A DNA stretch of 43,816 nucleotides, from NCBI GenBank assembly GCA_001796935.1, contig MGNX01000108.1, forward strand, positions 1 through 43,816, in the 5' to 3' direction. A program made the translations under genes and the position numbers. The stretch is from Chloroflexi bacterium RBG_16_60_22. Lineage in GTDB: Bacteria; Chloroflexota; Dehalococcoidia; Dehalococcoidales; RBG-16-60-22. Shown piece by piece: positions 15,493 to 23,109 of the stretch (positions are counted from its first letter, which is position 1; every line of letters starts with the position of its first letter). The notes under the pieces were generated by a model. That model was not told where the DNA came from, did no database searches, and saw nothing but the letters and a program-made list of their open reading frames with translations.

Positions 15493-18207
15493 CTAAATTT
15501 TCTCCCCCCGGTGAAGGACTCTCTCCCGGGTCAGGCCGGCACCCGGGTCATAAGGCCGGTTAAAAGCTTGATGATACTTCCGCTTCAGCTCGTCAAGATT
15601 GGCTCGCTCCACCGCCACCAGGAACCCGGCGCAGACCATGCCCGTGGCATTCTTGGAGATGGTCTTGCGCGGCGTGATGGTGTTAATCGCCCCGCCCCGG
15701 TCGAGCTCCCCGGGGACGATGGGGTCGTACCGCGCCCCGTGGTCGATGGAGACCACCCCCGGCATGATTCTCTCGGTCACGTAGGCACCGGCGAGGACCG
15801 CCCCCCGCTCGTTGTATATCTTTACCACGTCTCCCCGCTGGATACCCCGCGCCGCCGCGTCCTGCTGGTTCATCCAGAGGGGCTCATAAAGATAGCCGTC
15901 CTGGCCCTTGACCTTGCAGGTCTCGATTTCCCTTATCCAGGTGATGTCATCGAGGTTGGCATGTACCCGCCACCGGCCGTGATTGGAAACCACCAGCAGG
16001 GGGTATTTTTTGGCCCGGGGGTGCAGCCGGCTTTCCTGGTGGGTCTCCCCGTAAGGAATCCAGTGCGGGACCGGCGGCCTCTCCTTATCGCCGGGGAAGT
16101 GCCTGGCCAGGTTCTGGGAATAGAACTCAACCTTGCCGGACGGCGTCTTCAGGGGGTGTCCCTCCGGGTCTTCGTAAAAGTCCTGCAGGGGCGTCCGCCG
16201 CTTGACGTACTGCCTCGCTTCCGGCAGGGTGGGGGAAATGTAATATCCCTTTTCCCTCCATTCTTTATAGGTTATAAACTCTTCAGCGCCGGAGTTATCG
16301 AAGGCGTATTTAATCCATTGCTCCTCCGTCTTGCCCCCAGTCACCTTGTCCCGCAGTCCCAGCCGGTCGGCTATGAGGCAGACTATCTCGTAGTCGCTCT
16401 TTGACTCGCCGACGGGTTCGATGCACTTACCTTCGTGGAAAATAACGTCGAACTGCTCGGACATGGCATCCACCTGAATATCTTCTTCTTCGAACTTGGT
16501 GCTGACCGGCAGGATTACGTCCGCGAACTGGCAATCGTTCTCCAGCCACGGCTGCTGGGCCAGGATGAACTCTATCTTGGGGCTCCTGATGGCCTTGATG
16601 AAGTAGTTGCTGTCATTCCAGCAGGTTATCCAGCAGGGGGTATCCGTCCATATCATGTGTACTTCCGAGCAGCCCCTGGCGGGGTAGGTATATTTGACGA
16701 ACTGGTCTTCCAGCGGTTCGCTCCAGAAGGTGGTGCCGTACCAGCTGACGGGCGGGTTGAGAATGGCCTCGTGGATGAGGTCTTTGGCGATAATCTGGGA
16801 CGGCCTTTGCGCGGGCGGGGTCACCAGCCCGAATTCCGGCTTATGGAGCGGCGGCGGCGTCCAGCCGGCCGGGTCCCACCGCTTGATAAAATCGTTGCGG
16901 GATATGCCGTGAATCTCCGCCGCCTGAAAGGGGACCTCCGTGCCGCGGTAAGCGACCTGCGGCGAAAACATCGCCTGCGATTTAAAAGGCTCGGCGAGGA
17001 ATATCTGGTTGAAACAGAACTGGTGCACCCCCGGTTTCCCCAGCCCCTGCATGGCCAGCAGCAGGACCTCCAGCCGGGCGGGCTCGGTGGAATAAGGCCC
17101 CCGGATGGCACCACCTCCCAGGTAGTGCGATATCGATGTCCGCCGGGAAGCCCACTCTCTGGCCAGGGCCTTGATTATCCTGGAGGGCACGCCGCAAAGC
17201 TCGGCGGCCCACCCGGGCGTCTTGGCAATACCATCCTCTTTACCGAGGACGTAGTCCGCGAACTTATCGAACCCGTAGGTGTGCGTGGCCACGTAGTCTT
17301 TATCATAGGTACCTTCGGTAATCCAGACGTAAGCGATGGCCAGACGCATGGCCGCGTCCGTGTTGGGCAAAATCGGTATCCACTTGTCGGCGTGCACCGC
17401 GGCGCCGTAGTTCAGGTCCGGGCAGATGAAGATGCCCTTTATCCCCAGCTCCCCGAGCCAGTAGCATACCCGACTCTGCGCCTGGCCGTGAAACGCCCAT
17501 GACGTAGTCTCGGGGTCGCAGCCCCAGTACAGGATAAGCTCGCAGTTTTCGGCGATATCCGGGACCATGTTGGTCTGGGACTCGATGCCCACCGGGTCCA
17601 TGCCCCAGGCGTGCTTGGCCCCCCAGTAAAACCCCTCCCAGCTATCCGGGTTCCGGGTCTGGAGGGTATAGCCGCCCATGTGCTTGAGAAGCAGGGCGGG
17701 ACAGGCATGGGACGGGTGCACCACACCCGTTTCCCCGTGGCCGTCCCCCTGTAACAGCACGGCCGATGGCCCGTATTTCTTCTGGACCCTCTTCAGCTCG
17801 CTGGTGATGATGTCCAGGGCCTCGTCCCAGGATATCCTGACGTACTTGCTTTCCCCCCGCTTCTCCGGATTTCTCTGGCCGCCGGGGTCCCAGTCGACCC
17901 TTTTCAGCGGGTGGAGCACCCGGTTGCGTGAGTAAACTCGCTTTTTATAACCCAGGCTGTGCGGCGAAGGTAACGACTGCAGGCGGGGCCGGAAGACCTT
18001 GCCGCGGGCGTGAATCTCCCAGATGCCGAACTCCTCGGAGCGGTATTTCCAGTCGTAGTGGAACGGCCTCAGCCTGACGATTTTTCCATCCCGGACGTCC
18101 ACGGCCACGGTGGAGCCGCCGGTACCGGTCTCCCCGATGAGACCCATGGCCTTGATAAAGGTTTTTTCTGCCCCGTTTTTCTTCCCTGTTCCGCGTTTAT
18201 CGGCCAT
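15493..18207 (-). CDS. Pyrogallol-phloroglucinol transhydroxylase-like large subunit, paralogue 3
   Basis: This 904-residue paralogue keeps His157 (DGHGET) and Asp188-Ser189-Trp190 (RNPDSWEGF) but is longer. An extra segment near the middle contains GISRNDFIKRWDPAGW and a Pro-rich stretch (TPPPLHKPEF), and a four-residue insertion near EARQYVKRRTPLQDF is also seen. These differences surround the part of the fold that should line the substrate entry, so another phenolic substrate is plausible. The start at 18207 (MADKRGTGKK) is chosen because GGGAGG lies just upstream and the predicted transcription start (about 18271) excludes an in-frame ATG at 18288. It has its own promoter and no adjacent small subunit; the next gene downstream starts at 15329 behind another promoter. 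It either borrows the shared small subunit or works without one. Confidence 0.85.
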   Translation of the reverse strand: MADKRGTGKKNGAEKTFIKAMGLIGETGTGGSTVAVDVRDGKIVRLRPFHYDWKYRSEEFGIWEIHARGKVFRPRLQSLPSPHSLGYKKRVYSRNRVLHPLKRVDWDPGGQRNPEKRGESKYVRISWDEALDIITSELKRVQKKYGPSAVLLQGDGHGETGVVHPSHACPALLLKHMGGYTLQTRNPDSWEGFYWGAKHAWGMDPVGIESQTNMVPDIAENCELILYWGCDPETTSWAFHGQAQSRVCYWLGELGIKGIFICPDLNYGAAVHADKWIPILPNTDAAMRLAIAYVWITEGTYDKDYVATHTYGFDKFADYVLGKEDGIAKTPGWAAELCGVPSRIIKALAREWASRRTSISHYLGGGAIRGPYSTEPARLEVLLLAMQGLGKPGVHQFCFNQIFLAEPFKSQAMFSPQVAYRGTEVPFQAAEIHGISRNDFIKRWDPAGWTPPPLHKPEFGLVTPPAQRPSQIIAKDLIHEAILNPPVSWYGTTFWSEPLEDQFVKYTYPARGCSEVHMIWTDTPCWITCWNDSNYFIKAIRSPKIEFILAQQPWLENDCQFADVILPVSTKFEEEDIQVDAMSEQFDVIFHEGKCIEPVGESKSDYEIVCLIADRLGLRDKVTGGKTEEQWIKYAFDNSGAEEFITYKEWREKGYYISPTLPEARQYVKRRTPLQDFYEDPEGHPLKTPSGKVEFYSQNLARHFPGDKERPPVPHWIPYGETHQESRLHPRAKKYPLLVVSNHGRWRVHANLDDITWIREIETCKVKGQDGYLYEPLWMNQQDAAARGIQRGDVVKIYNERGAVLAGAYVTERIMPGVVSIDHGARYDPIVPGELDRGGAINTITPRKTISKNATGMVCAGFLVAVERANLDELKRKYHQAFNRPYDPGAGLTRERVLHRGEKI

Positions 18208-18277
18208 GTTGCCTCCCAATGGTGAACTTATAGCCAGACTCGGGGCCCGGGACAATTGAAAAAACCGATTGCGGCAT

Positions 18278-18307
18278 AGTATATTCATATTTCAGGCGGC
18301 AAGTCAA
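18278..18307 (-). promoter_or_regulatory. Promoter for transhydroxylase paralogue 3
   Basis: On the minus strand TTGACT (18307-18302) and TATACT (18283-18278) are 18 nt apart. The predicted start near 18271 gives a leader of about 64 nt and decides the translation start at 18207. Confidence 0.65.
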
Positions 18308-18340
18308 CCCGAATTGAACTTAACCCTGATAATTGCATTG

Positions 18341-18369
18341 TTGACAAAAAGGTATTGCCCATCTATAAT
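18341..18369 (+). promoter_or_regulatory. Consensus promoter for the TRAP transporter operon
   Basis: TTGACA (18341-18346) and TATAAT (18364-18369) with a 17-nt spacer match the sigma-70 consensus at all twelve positions. The leader to the ATG at 18495 is about 119 nt. Confidence 0.8.
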
Positions 18370-18410
18370 CTCCATGACCCTGTACAATCTGGATAAACGC
18401 AGGATTCATC

Positions 18411-18431
18411 TAAGGGAGGTGTGACATGTAA
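18411..18431 (+). promoter_or_regulatory. Orphan Shine-Dalgarno followed by a start-stop pair
   Basis: TAAGGGAGGTGTGAC is followed at ideal spacing by ATG-TAA (18426-18431), an open reading frame of a single codon. A second ATG-TAA at 18489-18494 directly abuts the true ATG (18495). Between them GACGG (18441-18445) can pair with CCGTC (18458-18462), and GGTTTT (18444-18449) with AAAACC (18464-18469), the two pairings overlapping. Confidence 0.5.
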
Positions 18432-18494
18432 TCGAATCTTGACGGTTTTTTCCACATCCGTCGAAAACCAAAGTCTGGGAAGGAGACCATGTAA

Positions 18495-19685
18495 ATGAGA
18501 AAAATTTTACTTCTGTTGGTTATTGTTATTCTGACCAGCGCCGTTATCTTTGGTTGTACTCAACAAGCCCCGGCCCCGGCACCAGCTCCGGCCCCGGCTC
18601 CAGCCCCGGCCCCGGCACCAGCTCCGGCCCCAGCCCCGGCCCCGGCGCCAGCCCCGGCGCCAAAACCGGCTCCGGCTCCGGCGATGAAACCGATGAAACT
18701 CCAGTTCAACAATGGTCAGTTTGGTCCTGCAGACGTCCCCAGCCAGACGTTCAGGTGGTTTACCGATATGGTCACCGAACGGACCAACGGCTTACTGACG
18801 TTTTCACACATCTATTCCTTCGCGCTGACCAAGGCAGGAGAGGAGATAGCCGCCCTCCAGGCCGGGTTAGTTGACGTGGGAAATACCTGTGTGGTATATC
18901 ACCCCACCACGCTGTACATTAACTCCGGTTTCCCCCGCGCCGTGCCCTTCGCTATCAGTGACGTGCGCCCCGCCGCCGAGGTGATGTACAAGATGTACTA
19001 CGAAGGTGAGACAGCCAAAATCCTGGCCGGCGAGTACGCCAAGCAGGGCCTGACCTTCCTGTTCGTCACCGTCGATGACAGTTATGTCCTGGAATCGAAG
19101 ACGCCCATTACCACGCTGATGGACCTCAAAGGTAAAAAGGTAGCCTGTCTCGGTTCCCAGGCCGGGTGGCTCGCCGCCGCTGGCGCGGCGCCGGTGGGGA
19201 TGCCCGTCGGGCCCCGGCCGACCGCACTGCAGACCGGTGTTGTCGAGGTATCCGCGACGCCCTTCGAGATAAGCTACCCGTTCAAGCTCTATGAATTTGC
19301 CCCCCACATGATTCAGACGGGGTGGGGCGCCGTCACCGGTAACCCGATTTCCTGGAACACGGAGAAATTTAACCAGTTGCCCGCGGACGTTCAGAAGATT
19401 CTCATGGATACCGGCAAGGAAGCCTTCAAGAAGAACGTCGACTTCACGGAGAAGTGGTACGAGACTTCGCTATCCCTCGCCAAAGCGGCCGGACAGATTG
19501 TCCATCCCGCGTTCTCCGCGGCGGACCAGGCCGCCTGGTCGGCCCTCCTCGGCGAGCCGGTGGTGGACTGGGTGAAAGCCGCCGAGTCCAAGGGCATCCA
19601 GGGGTCGGATAAAGTGGTGGCGAGGTATATTGAGCTAACCGCGGCAACCGGACACAAGTTCCCCAAGCAGTGGGCGGTTAAATAG
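18495..19685 (+). CDS. TRAP transporter solute-binding lipoprotein (DctP family)
   Basis: This 396-residue lipoprotein has a lipobox ending VIFGC (Cys21), then a long Ala-Pro linker (residues about 25-60) and a DctP-type domain from about residue 66. It captures a substrate outside the membrane and hands it to the DctQM permease encoded next. The usual carboxylate-binding arginine of the LKGxKxR motif is replaced: LKGKKVA puts Ala217 there, so the ligand is probably not a simple organic acid. The start has AAGGAG nine bases upstream. The gene heads an operon with a consensus promoter and a structured 119-nt leader. A phenolic ligand would fit the neighbouring transhydroxylases, but that is inference. 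Confidence 0.9.
   Translation: MRKILLLLVIVILTSAVIFGCTQQAPAPAPAPAPAPAPAPAPAPAPAPAPAPAPAPKPAPAPAMKPMKLQFNNGQFGPADVPSQTFRWFTDMVTERTNGLLTFSHIYSFALTKAGEEIAALQAGLVDVGNTCVVYHPTTLYINSGFPRAVPFAISDVRPAAEVMYKMYYEGETAKILAGEYAKQGLTFLFVTVDDSYVLESKTPITTLMDLKGKKVACLGSQAGWLAAAGAAPVGMPVGPRPTALQTGVVEVSATPFEISYPFKLYEFAPHMIQTGWGAVTGNPISWNTEKFNQLPADVQKILMDTGKEAFKKNVDFTEKWYETSLSLAKAAGQIVHPAFSAADQAAWSALLGEPVVDWVKAAESKGIQGSDKVVARYIELTAATGHKFPKQWAVK
18567..18662 (+). repeat. Low-complexity (Ala-Pro)16 coding repeat
   Basis: Sixteen consecutive GCN-CCN codon pairs encode an uninterrupted Ala-Pro linker, followed by Lys-Pro and two more Ala-Pro pairs. Synonymous changes recur in blocks (GCC CCG GCA CCA GCT CCG appears twice), which suggests expansion by unequal copying. 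It tethers the binding domain to its lipid anchor. Confidence 0.9.
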
Positions 19686-19721
19686 CCCGCGGCGACCTAC
19701 TGAAACCAGAGCTTAAAAGTA

Positions 19722-20252
19722 ATGCAGTCTCCGAAAGGGATTAACCGGGTAGCCGATATAAGCTTATATATCAACAGGTGGCTGGCGGTAGTGAGCGGCA
19801 TCATCATCATGGTACTGTGCCTCTACACCACCGGCGATGTCATCGGGCGTTATGTCTTTAACAAGCCGTTATGGGCTGCCTATGAGCTGTCCTTAATCTT
19901 CTTGATATATATCACCTTTTGGGGAATTGCCTACGTTCAGTCCCGCGGGGGCCATATGCGGCTGGGGTTCCTCTGGGCGCAGTTCGGCCCCCGCGGTAAG
20001 GCTACTCTCGACCTGCTTACCGTGCTCATCGGGCTTTTCCTCTTCGCTATCATTACCTGGCAGGGCTGGTCCTGGGCCATCGAGTCCTGGACGATAAAAG
20101 AGAGCACCATGGGCGCCTGGACCGTCCCGCTGTTCCCCGCCAGAATCGGGCTCGCCATCGGTTCGGTTACACTTCTTTTACAATACGTCATTGACCTCTT
20201 CCGGCACGTCAGTCAGCTCTTTACTGGCCGTCAGGTTGGTGTGGAACCATGA
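19722..20252 (+). CDS. dctQ: TRAP transporter small permease (DctQ)
   Basis: This 176-residue membrane protein has four predicted transmembrane segments (about residues 20-45, 54-74, 96-116 and 137-160) and the DctQ signature region DVIGRYVFNKPLWAAYELS followed by WGIAYVQSRGGHMRLGFL. It forms the permease with DctM and uses a sodium or proton gradient to import the ligand delivered by the preceding binding lipoprotein. It begins 36 nt after that gene and its stop overlaps the dctM start by 4 nt (ATGA), indicating translational coupling. Only a weak ribosome site is seen before its ATG. Confidence 0.92.
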   Translation: MQSPKGINRVADISLYINRWLAVVSGIIIMVLCLYTTGDVIGRYVFNKPLWAAYELSLIFLIYITFWGIAYVQSRGGHMRLGFLWAQFGPRGKATLDLLTVLIGLFLFAIITWQGWSWAIESWTIKESTMGAWTVPLFPARIGLAIGSVTLLLQYVIDLFRHVSQLFTGRQVGVEP

Positions 20253-21562
20253 GCCCCGAGATTATTGCCGTCGGTTTCTTTGCCCTGGCGATTGTCCTGC
20301 TCGTCCTGGGGGTGCACATCGGCCTGGCCCTGGCGCTGGCCGGTGCCATCGGCTCGTTCGCCATCATCGGCAACTTCAGCACGGTCTTCGGTTTGCTGAA
20401 ATCCACCCCGTATTATTCCATCTCGATATACGAGCTTTCCGTGGTCCCCCTGTTTATCCTTATGGGGATGTTCAGCCTTTACGGCGGCATCAGCGAATCG
20501 GCTTACCGGGCCATCAACAGCTGGGTGGGGAGGTTCCGGGGAGGCCTGGGCATCGCCACCGTGTGGGCGTGTACCGCCTTCGGGGCTACCTCCGGCTCCT
20601 CGGTGGCCGCCTCCTCCGTTTTCACCAAGGTGAGCTACCCGGAGATGAAGAAAGAGGGGTACGACCCCAATTTTGCCTGCGCCAGTATCGCGGTGTCGGC
20701 CGGTATCGCCATGCTCATTCCTCCGAGCCTGTACGCGGTAATATACGGTATGCTGGCCCAGGCGTCTATCGCCAAGATGCTCATGGCCGGGGTGTTGCCC
20801 GGTATTCTCCAGGCAGCCACCCTTTCCCTGGGTATTTTCATCATGGCGTTGAGGAACCCCGGACTGGCCCCGCGGTCACTCACCGTTTACAACTGGAAGG
20901 AACGGGTAGTCTCCAGCCTGAATGCCTGGCCGATGCTCGTGCTGGCGGCTATCATCATCGGCGGTATCTATTCCGGCGTGTTCACACCGACCGAAGCGGC
21001 GGCCGTGGGCGCCTTCGCCGCCCTGGTGATATGCATCGCCCGCCGGAAACTCAATGGAGGTCAGCTGAAAGACTCGCTGATAGATACGGCCTTCACCACG
21101 GCCATGCTGAACCTGGTCATCATCGGGGCTACCGTCTTCTCCCGCCTGCTGACCGTCAGCGGCCTGCCCATATGGCTGGGGGGAATCGTCGTCAACTCGG
21201 GGCTGTCACCTACCATGGTGGTCATTGCAATCCTGGTCATCTTCATCGTGCTGGGCTGCTTTATCGACGCCATGTCCATCATGTTCATCACCGTCCCCAT
21301 CTTTGCCCCGATTATCGCCGCGGCCGGTGTTGACCTTATCTGGTTCGGGGTGCTGACTACGGTGGCGCTCAACATGGGTACCATCACCCCGCCCTTCGGC
21401 CTGTGCGTCTATACAGTAAAAGCCGTGGCCGGCGCGGAGGTTACGGTGGAGGGTGTCTTCAGGGCAGCCCTCCCGATGTACTTCCCGGTGCTGGTAACCC
21501 TGGCCCTGTTAATCGCCGTACCCATCATTGTCACCATACTGCCCAACACCATGCTGGGCTAG
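20249..21562 (+). CDS. dctM: TRAP transporter large permease (DctM)
   Basis: This 437-residue polytopic protein carries about 12 hydrophobic segments and DctM landmarks such as VPLFILMGMFSLYGGISE, FGATSGSSVAASSVFTKVSYPEMKKEGYDP and the C-terminal NMGTITPPFGLCVYTVKAVAG. It forms the transport channel with DctQ. Its reading frame starts inside the dctQ stop (ATGA). The gene ends exactly against the convergent Rid gene: the tetranucleotide CTAG at 21559-21562 supplies TAG stops on both strands. Complete and intact. Confidence 0.93.
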   Translation: MSPEIIAVGFFALAIVLLVLGVHIGLALALAGAIGSFAIIGNFSTVFGLLKSTPYYSISIYELSVVPLFILMGMFSLYGGISESAYRAINSWVGRFRGGLGIATVWACTAFGATSGSSVAASSVFTKVSYPEMKKEGYDPNFACASIAVSAGIAMLIPPSLYAVIYGMLAQASIAKMLMAGVLPGILQAATLSLGIFIMALRNPGLAPRSLTVYNWKERVVSSLNAWPMLVLAAIIIGGIYSGVFTPTEAAAVGAFAALVICIARRKLNGGQLKDSLIDTAFTTAMLNLVIIGATVFSRLLTVSGLPIWLGGIVVNSGLSPTMVVIAILVIFIVLGCFIDAMSIMFITVPIFAPIIAAAGVDLIWFGVLTTVALNMGTITPPFGLCVYTVKAVAGAEVTVEGVFRAALPMYFPVLVTLALLIAVPIIVTILPNTMLG

Positions 21563-22026
21563 TCCGGGAGCGCGGCGATACAGACTATCTCTATCACCAT
21601 GTCCGGGTGGGCCAGGCTCGATACGCCGATTAGCTCCGAGGGCGGCGGGTTGTCATCACTGCACAGGCGGGGGCAGTGCTCCCGGAAAAACTCATCGATG
21701 ACATCGAGGCGCCAGTTTGACGACCGGCCCACTCCGTCCGGAAAAGGCCCTTTGACATAGTAGGTCATCTTAACGATGTTCTCCAGCGACGAGCCCATGT
21801 CCTCCAGGGCGGCCTTAATCTTCTCCATCACCAGCCTGGTCTGGGCCGCGGCGCCCTCCGCCACCGTAGGGGCCTGGTGAAATCCGGGCGACTTGGGGTT
21901 GTAGCCCTCAATCCACCCCGTCATCCCCCCCACGAAAACGAACCCCCCGGCTCCCCTGACCACGGTGCCTTTTCCCCACGGCATCGGGACGCCCCCGGAA
22001 TAACATTTATAGGTCTTCATTTCCAT
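21559..22026 (-). CDS. Rid/YjgF family protein, second copy, catalytic Arg absent
   Basis: This 155-residue protein has Rid-fold blocks: VVRGAGGFVFVGGMTGW, AAQTRLVMEKIKAALEDMGSSLENIVKMTYYV and a C-terminal ELIGVSSL...MVIEIVCIAALPD. The arginine that RidA uses for enamine hydrolysis (P-A-R-S) is replaced in PPSELIGV, as in the other Rid protein of this window, which has PCESLIGV. The start at 22026 (MEMKTYK) is chosen because AAGGAGG lies eight bases upstream; an in-frame extension to 22092 would overlap the SDR gene and adds a sequence unlike the family. It follows an SDR gene by 50 nt, so the two are probably cotranscribed. Function unknown. Confidence 0.87.
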   Translation of the reverse strand: MEMKTYKCYSGGVPMPWGKGTVVRGAGGFVFVGGMTGWIEGYNPKSPGFHQAPTVAEGAAAQTRLVMEKIKAALEDMGSSLENIVKMTYYVKGPFPDGVGRSSNWRLDVIDEFFREHCPRLCSDDNPPPSELIGVSSLAHPDMVIEIVCIAALPD

Positions 22027-22076
22027 TTCAGGTCCCTCCTTATTAGTGACCGTTAATCCCGGGGCAGCCGCGGCAA

Positions 22077-22841
22077 TCAGTAGGCAGCCCATCCACCGTC
22101 AATCAGGAGGGTATCGCCGGTTATCATGCCGGAGTGATGGCTGGCCAGGAAAATGACGGCCGGAACGATGTCTTCAACCTTGGCCCAGCGGTGCAGGGGT
22201 ATCTTGGCCATTTCCGCCTTTTCAAATTCCGGATGGGCCAGGACGAATTTCGCCATATCGGTGAGGGTCCAGGAAGGGCCCACGGCATTAATGCGGATAT
22301 TGTGCTGGGCCCATTCCACCGCCACGGAACGCACCATCTGGACCACGGCGGCCTTGCTGGTATTGTAACCGATGCAATTCGGCGCACCGATGACGCCGAC
22401 CACCGAAGCAATCACCACGATGGTCCCCGACTTACGCGGTATCATGGACTGGCGCCCGGCCGCCTGAATGCAGAAGAAGGTCCCTTTAATATTTACCGAG
22501 TGTAAGGAGTCCCACTGTTCCTCGGTAATGGTATCGGCCGGAGTCGGGCCGAGGTCAACACCGGCGCTGCACACCATGACGTCGATTTCACCCATTTCTT
22601 TCCTGATACGCTCGAAGGTGGGACCGATGGCGGATAAATCCCGGACATCGAGCTGGTAACCCTTGACCAAGCCCTTCTTTTGCAGCTGCTTGGTTGCCTT
22701 GGCCACGGTCTCGGGCTGGCGGCCAATCACCGCCACCTTGGCGCCCCTTTCCAACAGTGCTTCCGCGCATCCCAGACCGATACCCCTCGAGCCTCCGGTT
22801 ACCACGGCTATTTTATTGTGAAAATCGAAATTGATGTCCAT
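22077..22841 (-). CDS. Short-chain dehydrogenase/reductase
   Basis: This 254-residue classical SDR has the cofactor loop TGGSRGIGLG near residue 16, the CSAGV segment near 90, active-site Ser in IASVVG near 144, the YNTSK catalytic Tyr-Lys pair near 158-162 and a C-terminal LIDGGWAAY. Arg in the GRQPETV strand end suggests possible preference for NADPH. It sits between a TRAP transporter and an ABC importer and is followed by a Rid gene. Phloroglucinol reductases are SDR enzymes, so this is a candidate for the step after transhydroxylation, but sequence alone does not separate it from generic 3-ketoacyl reductases. GGGGGG precedes the ATG. Confidence 0.92.
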   Translation of the reverse strand: MDINFDFHNKIAVVTGGSRGIGLGCAEALLERGAKVAVIGRQPETVAKATKQLQKKGLVKGYQLDVRDLSAIGPTFERIRKEMGEIDVMVCSAGVDLGPTPADTITEEQWDSLHSVNIKGTFFCIQAAGRQSMIPRKSGTIVVIASVVGVIGAPNCIGYNTSKAAVVQMVRSVAVEWAQHNIRINAVGPSWTLTDMAKFVLAHPEFEKAEMAKIPLHRWAKVEDIVPAVIFLASHHSGMITGDTLLIDGGWAAY

Positions 22842-22897
22842 GAAATAACCCCCCGAATATCATTAGATTTTTAAAGGTCTTGAGGAAATTCCAGTAT

Positions 22898-22926
22898 ATA
22901 GTACCGTAGGGCTTACCGGTTGTCAA
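22898..22926 (-). promoter_or_regulatory. Promoter for the SDR / Rid operon
   Basis: On the minus strand TTGACA (22926-22921) and TACTAT (22903-22898) are 17 nt apart. The -35 box lies inside CGGTTGTCAACA, which recurs inverted at the opposing promoter. Confidence 0.65.
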
Positions 22927-23009
22927 CAGAATAGGGAAAGGCCCGGGAACCAGGGATGAATCTCTATTCGGCAGCCTATTTTAACCGGGCCGGTAGGCAG
23001 GGTATTATG

Positions 23010-23038
23010 TTGACAACCGTTTCAAAAAAGGTTATTTT
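23010..23038 (+). promoter_or_regulatory. Promoter for the Liv-type ABC operon
   Basis: TTGACA (23010-23015) and TATTTT (23033-23038) are 17 nt apart. The -35 box is part of TGTTGACAACCG, inverted partner of the SDR promoter box. The leader to the GTG start is about 195 nt. A second, weaker possibility is TTGACA (23150) with TATAAC (23171), but its spacer is only 15 nt. Confidence 0.5.
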
Positions 23039-23099
23039 AAATAAGCTGCAATAATAAAGTTTGCATCAGTAAGGCAACTTTCTGATAAAGCGTTAAAGA

Positions 23100-23109
23100 G
23101 GGAGGTGAT
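23100..23109 (+). promoter_or_regulatory. Orphan extended Shine-Dalgarno in the livK leader
   Basis: GGGAGGTGAT, inside AAAGAGGGAGGTGATAAAAG, lies about 55 nt after the predicted transcription start and more than 130 nt before the real start codon. No start codon follows at usable spacing. Confidence 0.5.

Noticed and set aside
18554..18874. Separate gene in the Ala-Pro repeat region (Gly-Pro-Ser-rich frame)
   Set aside because: A frame-shifted reading of the GC-rich codon repeat inside the TRAP binding protein gene.
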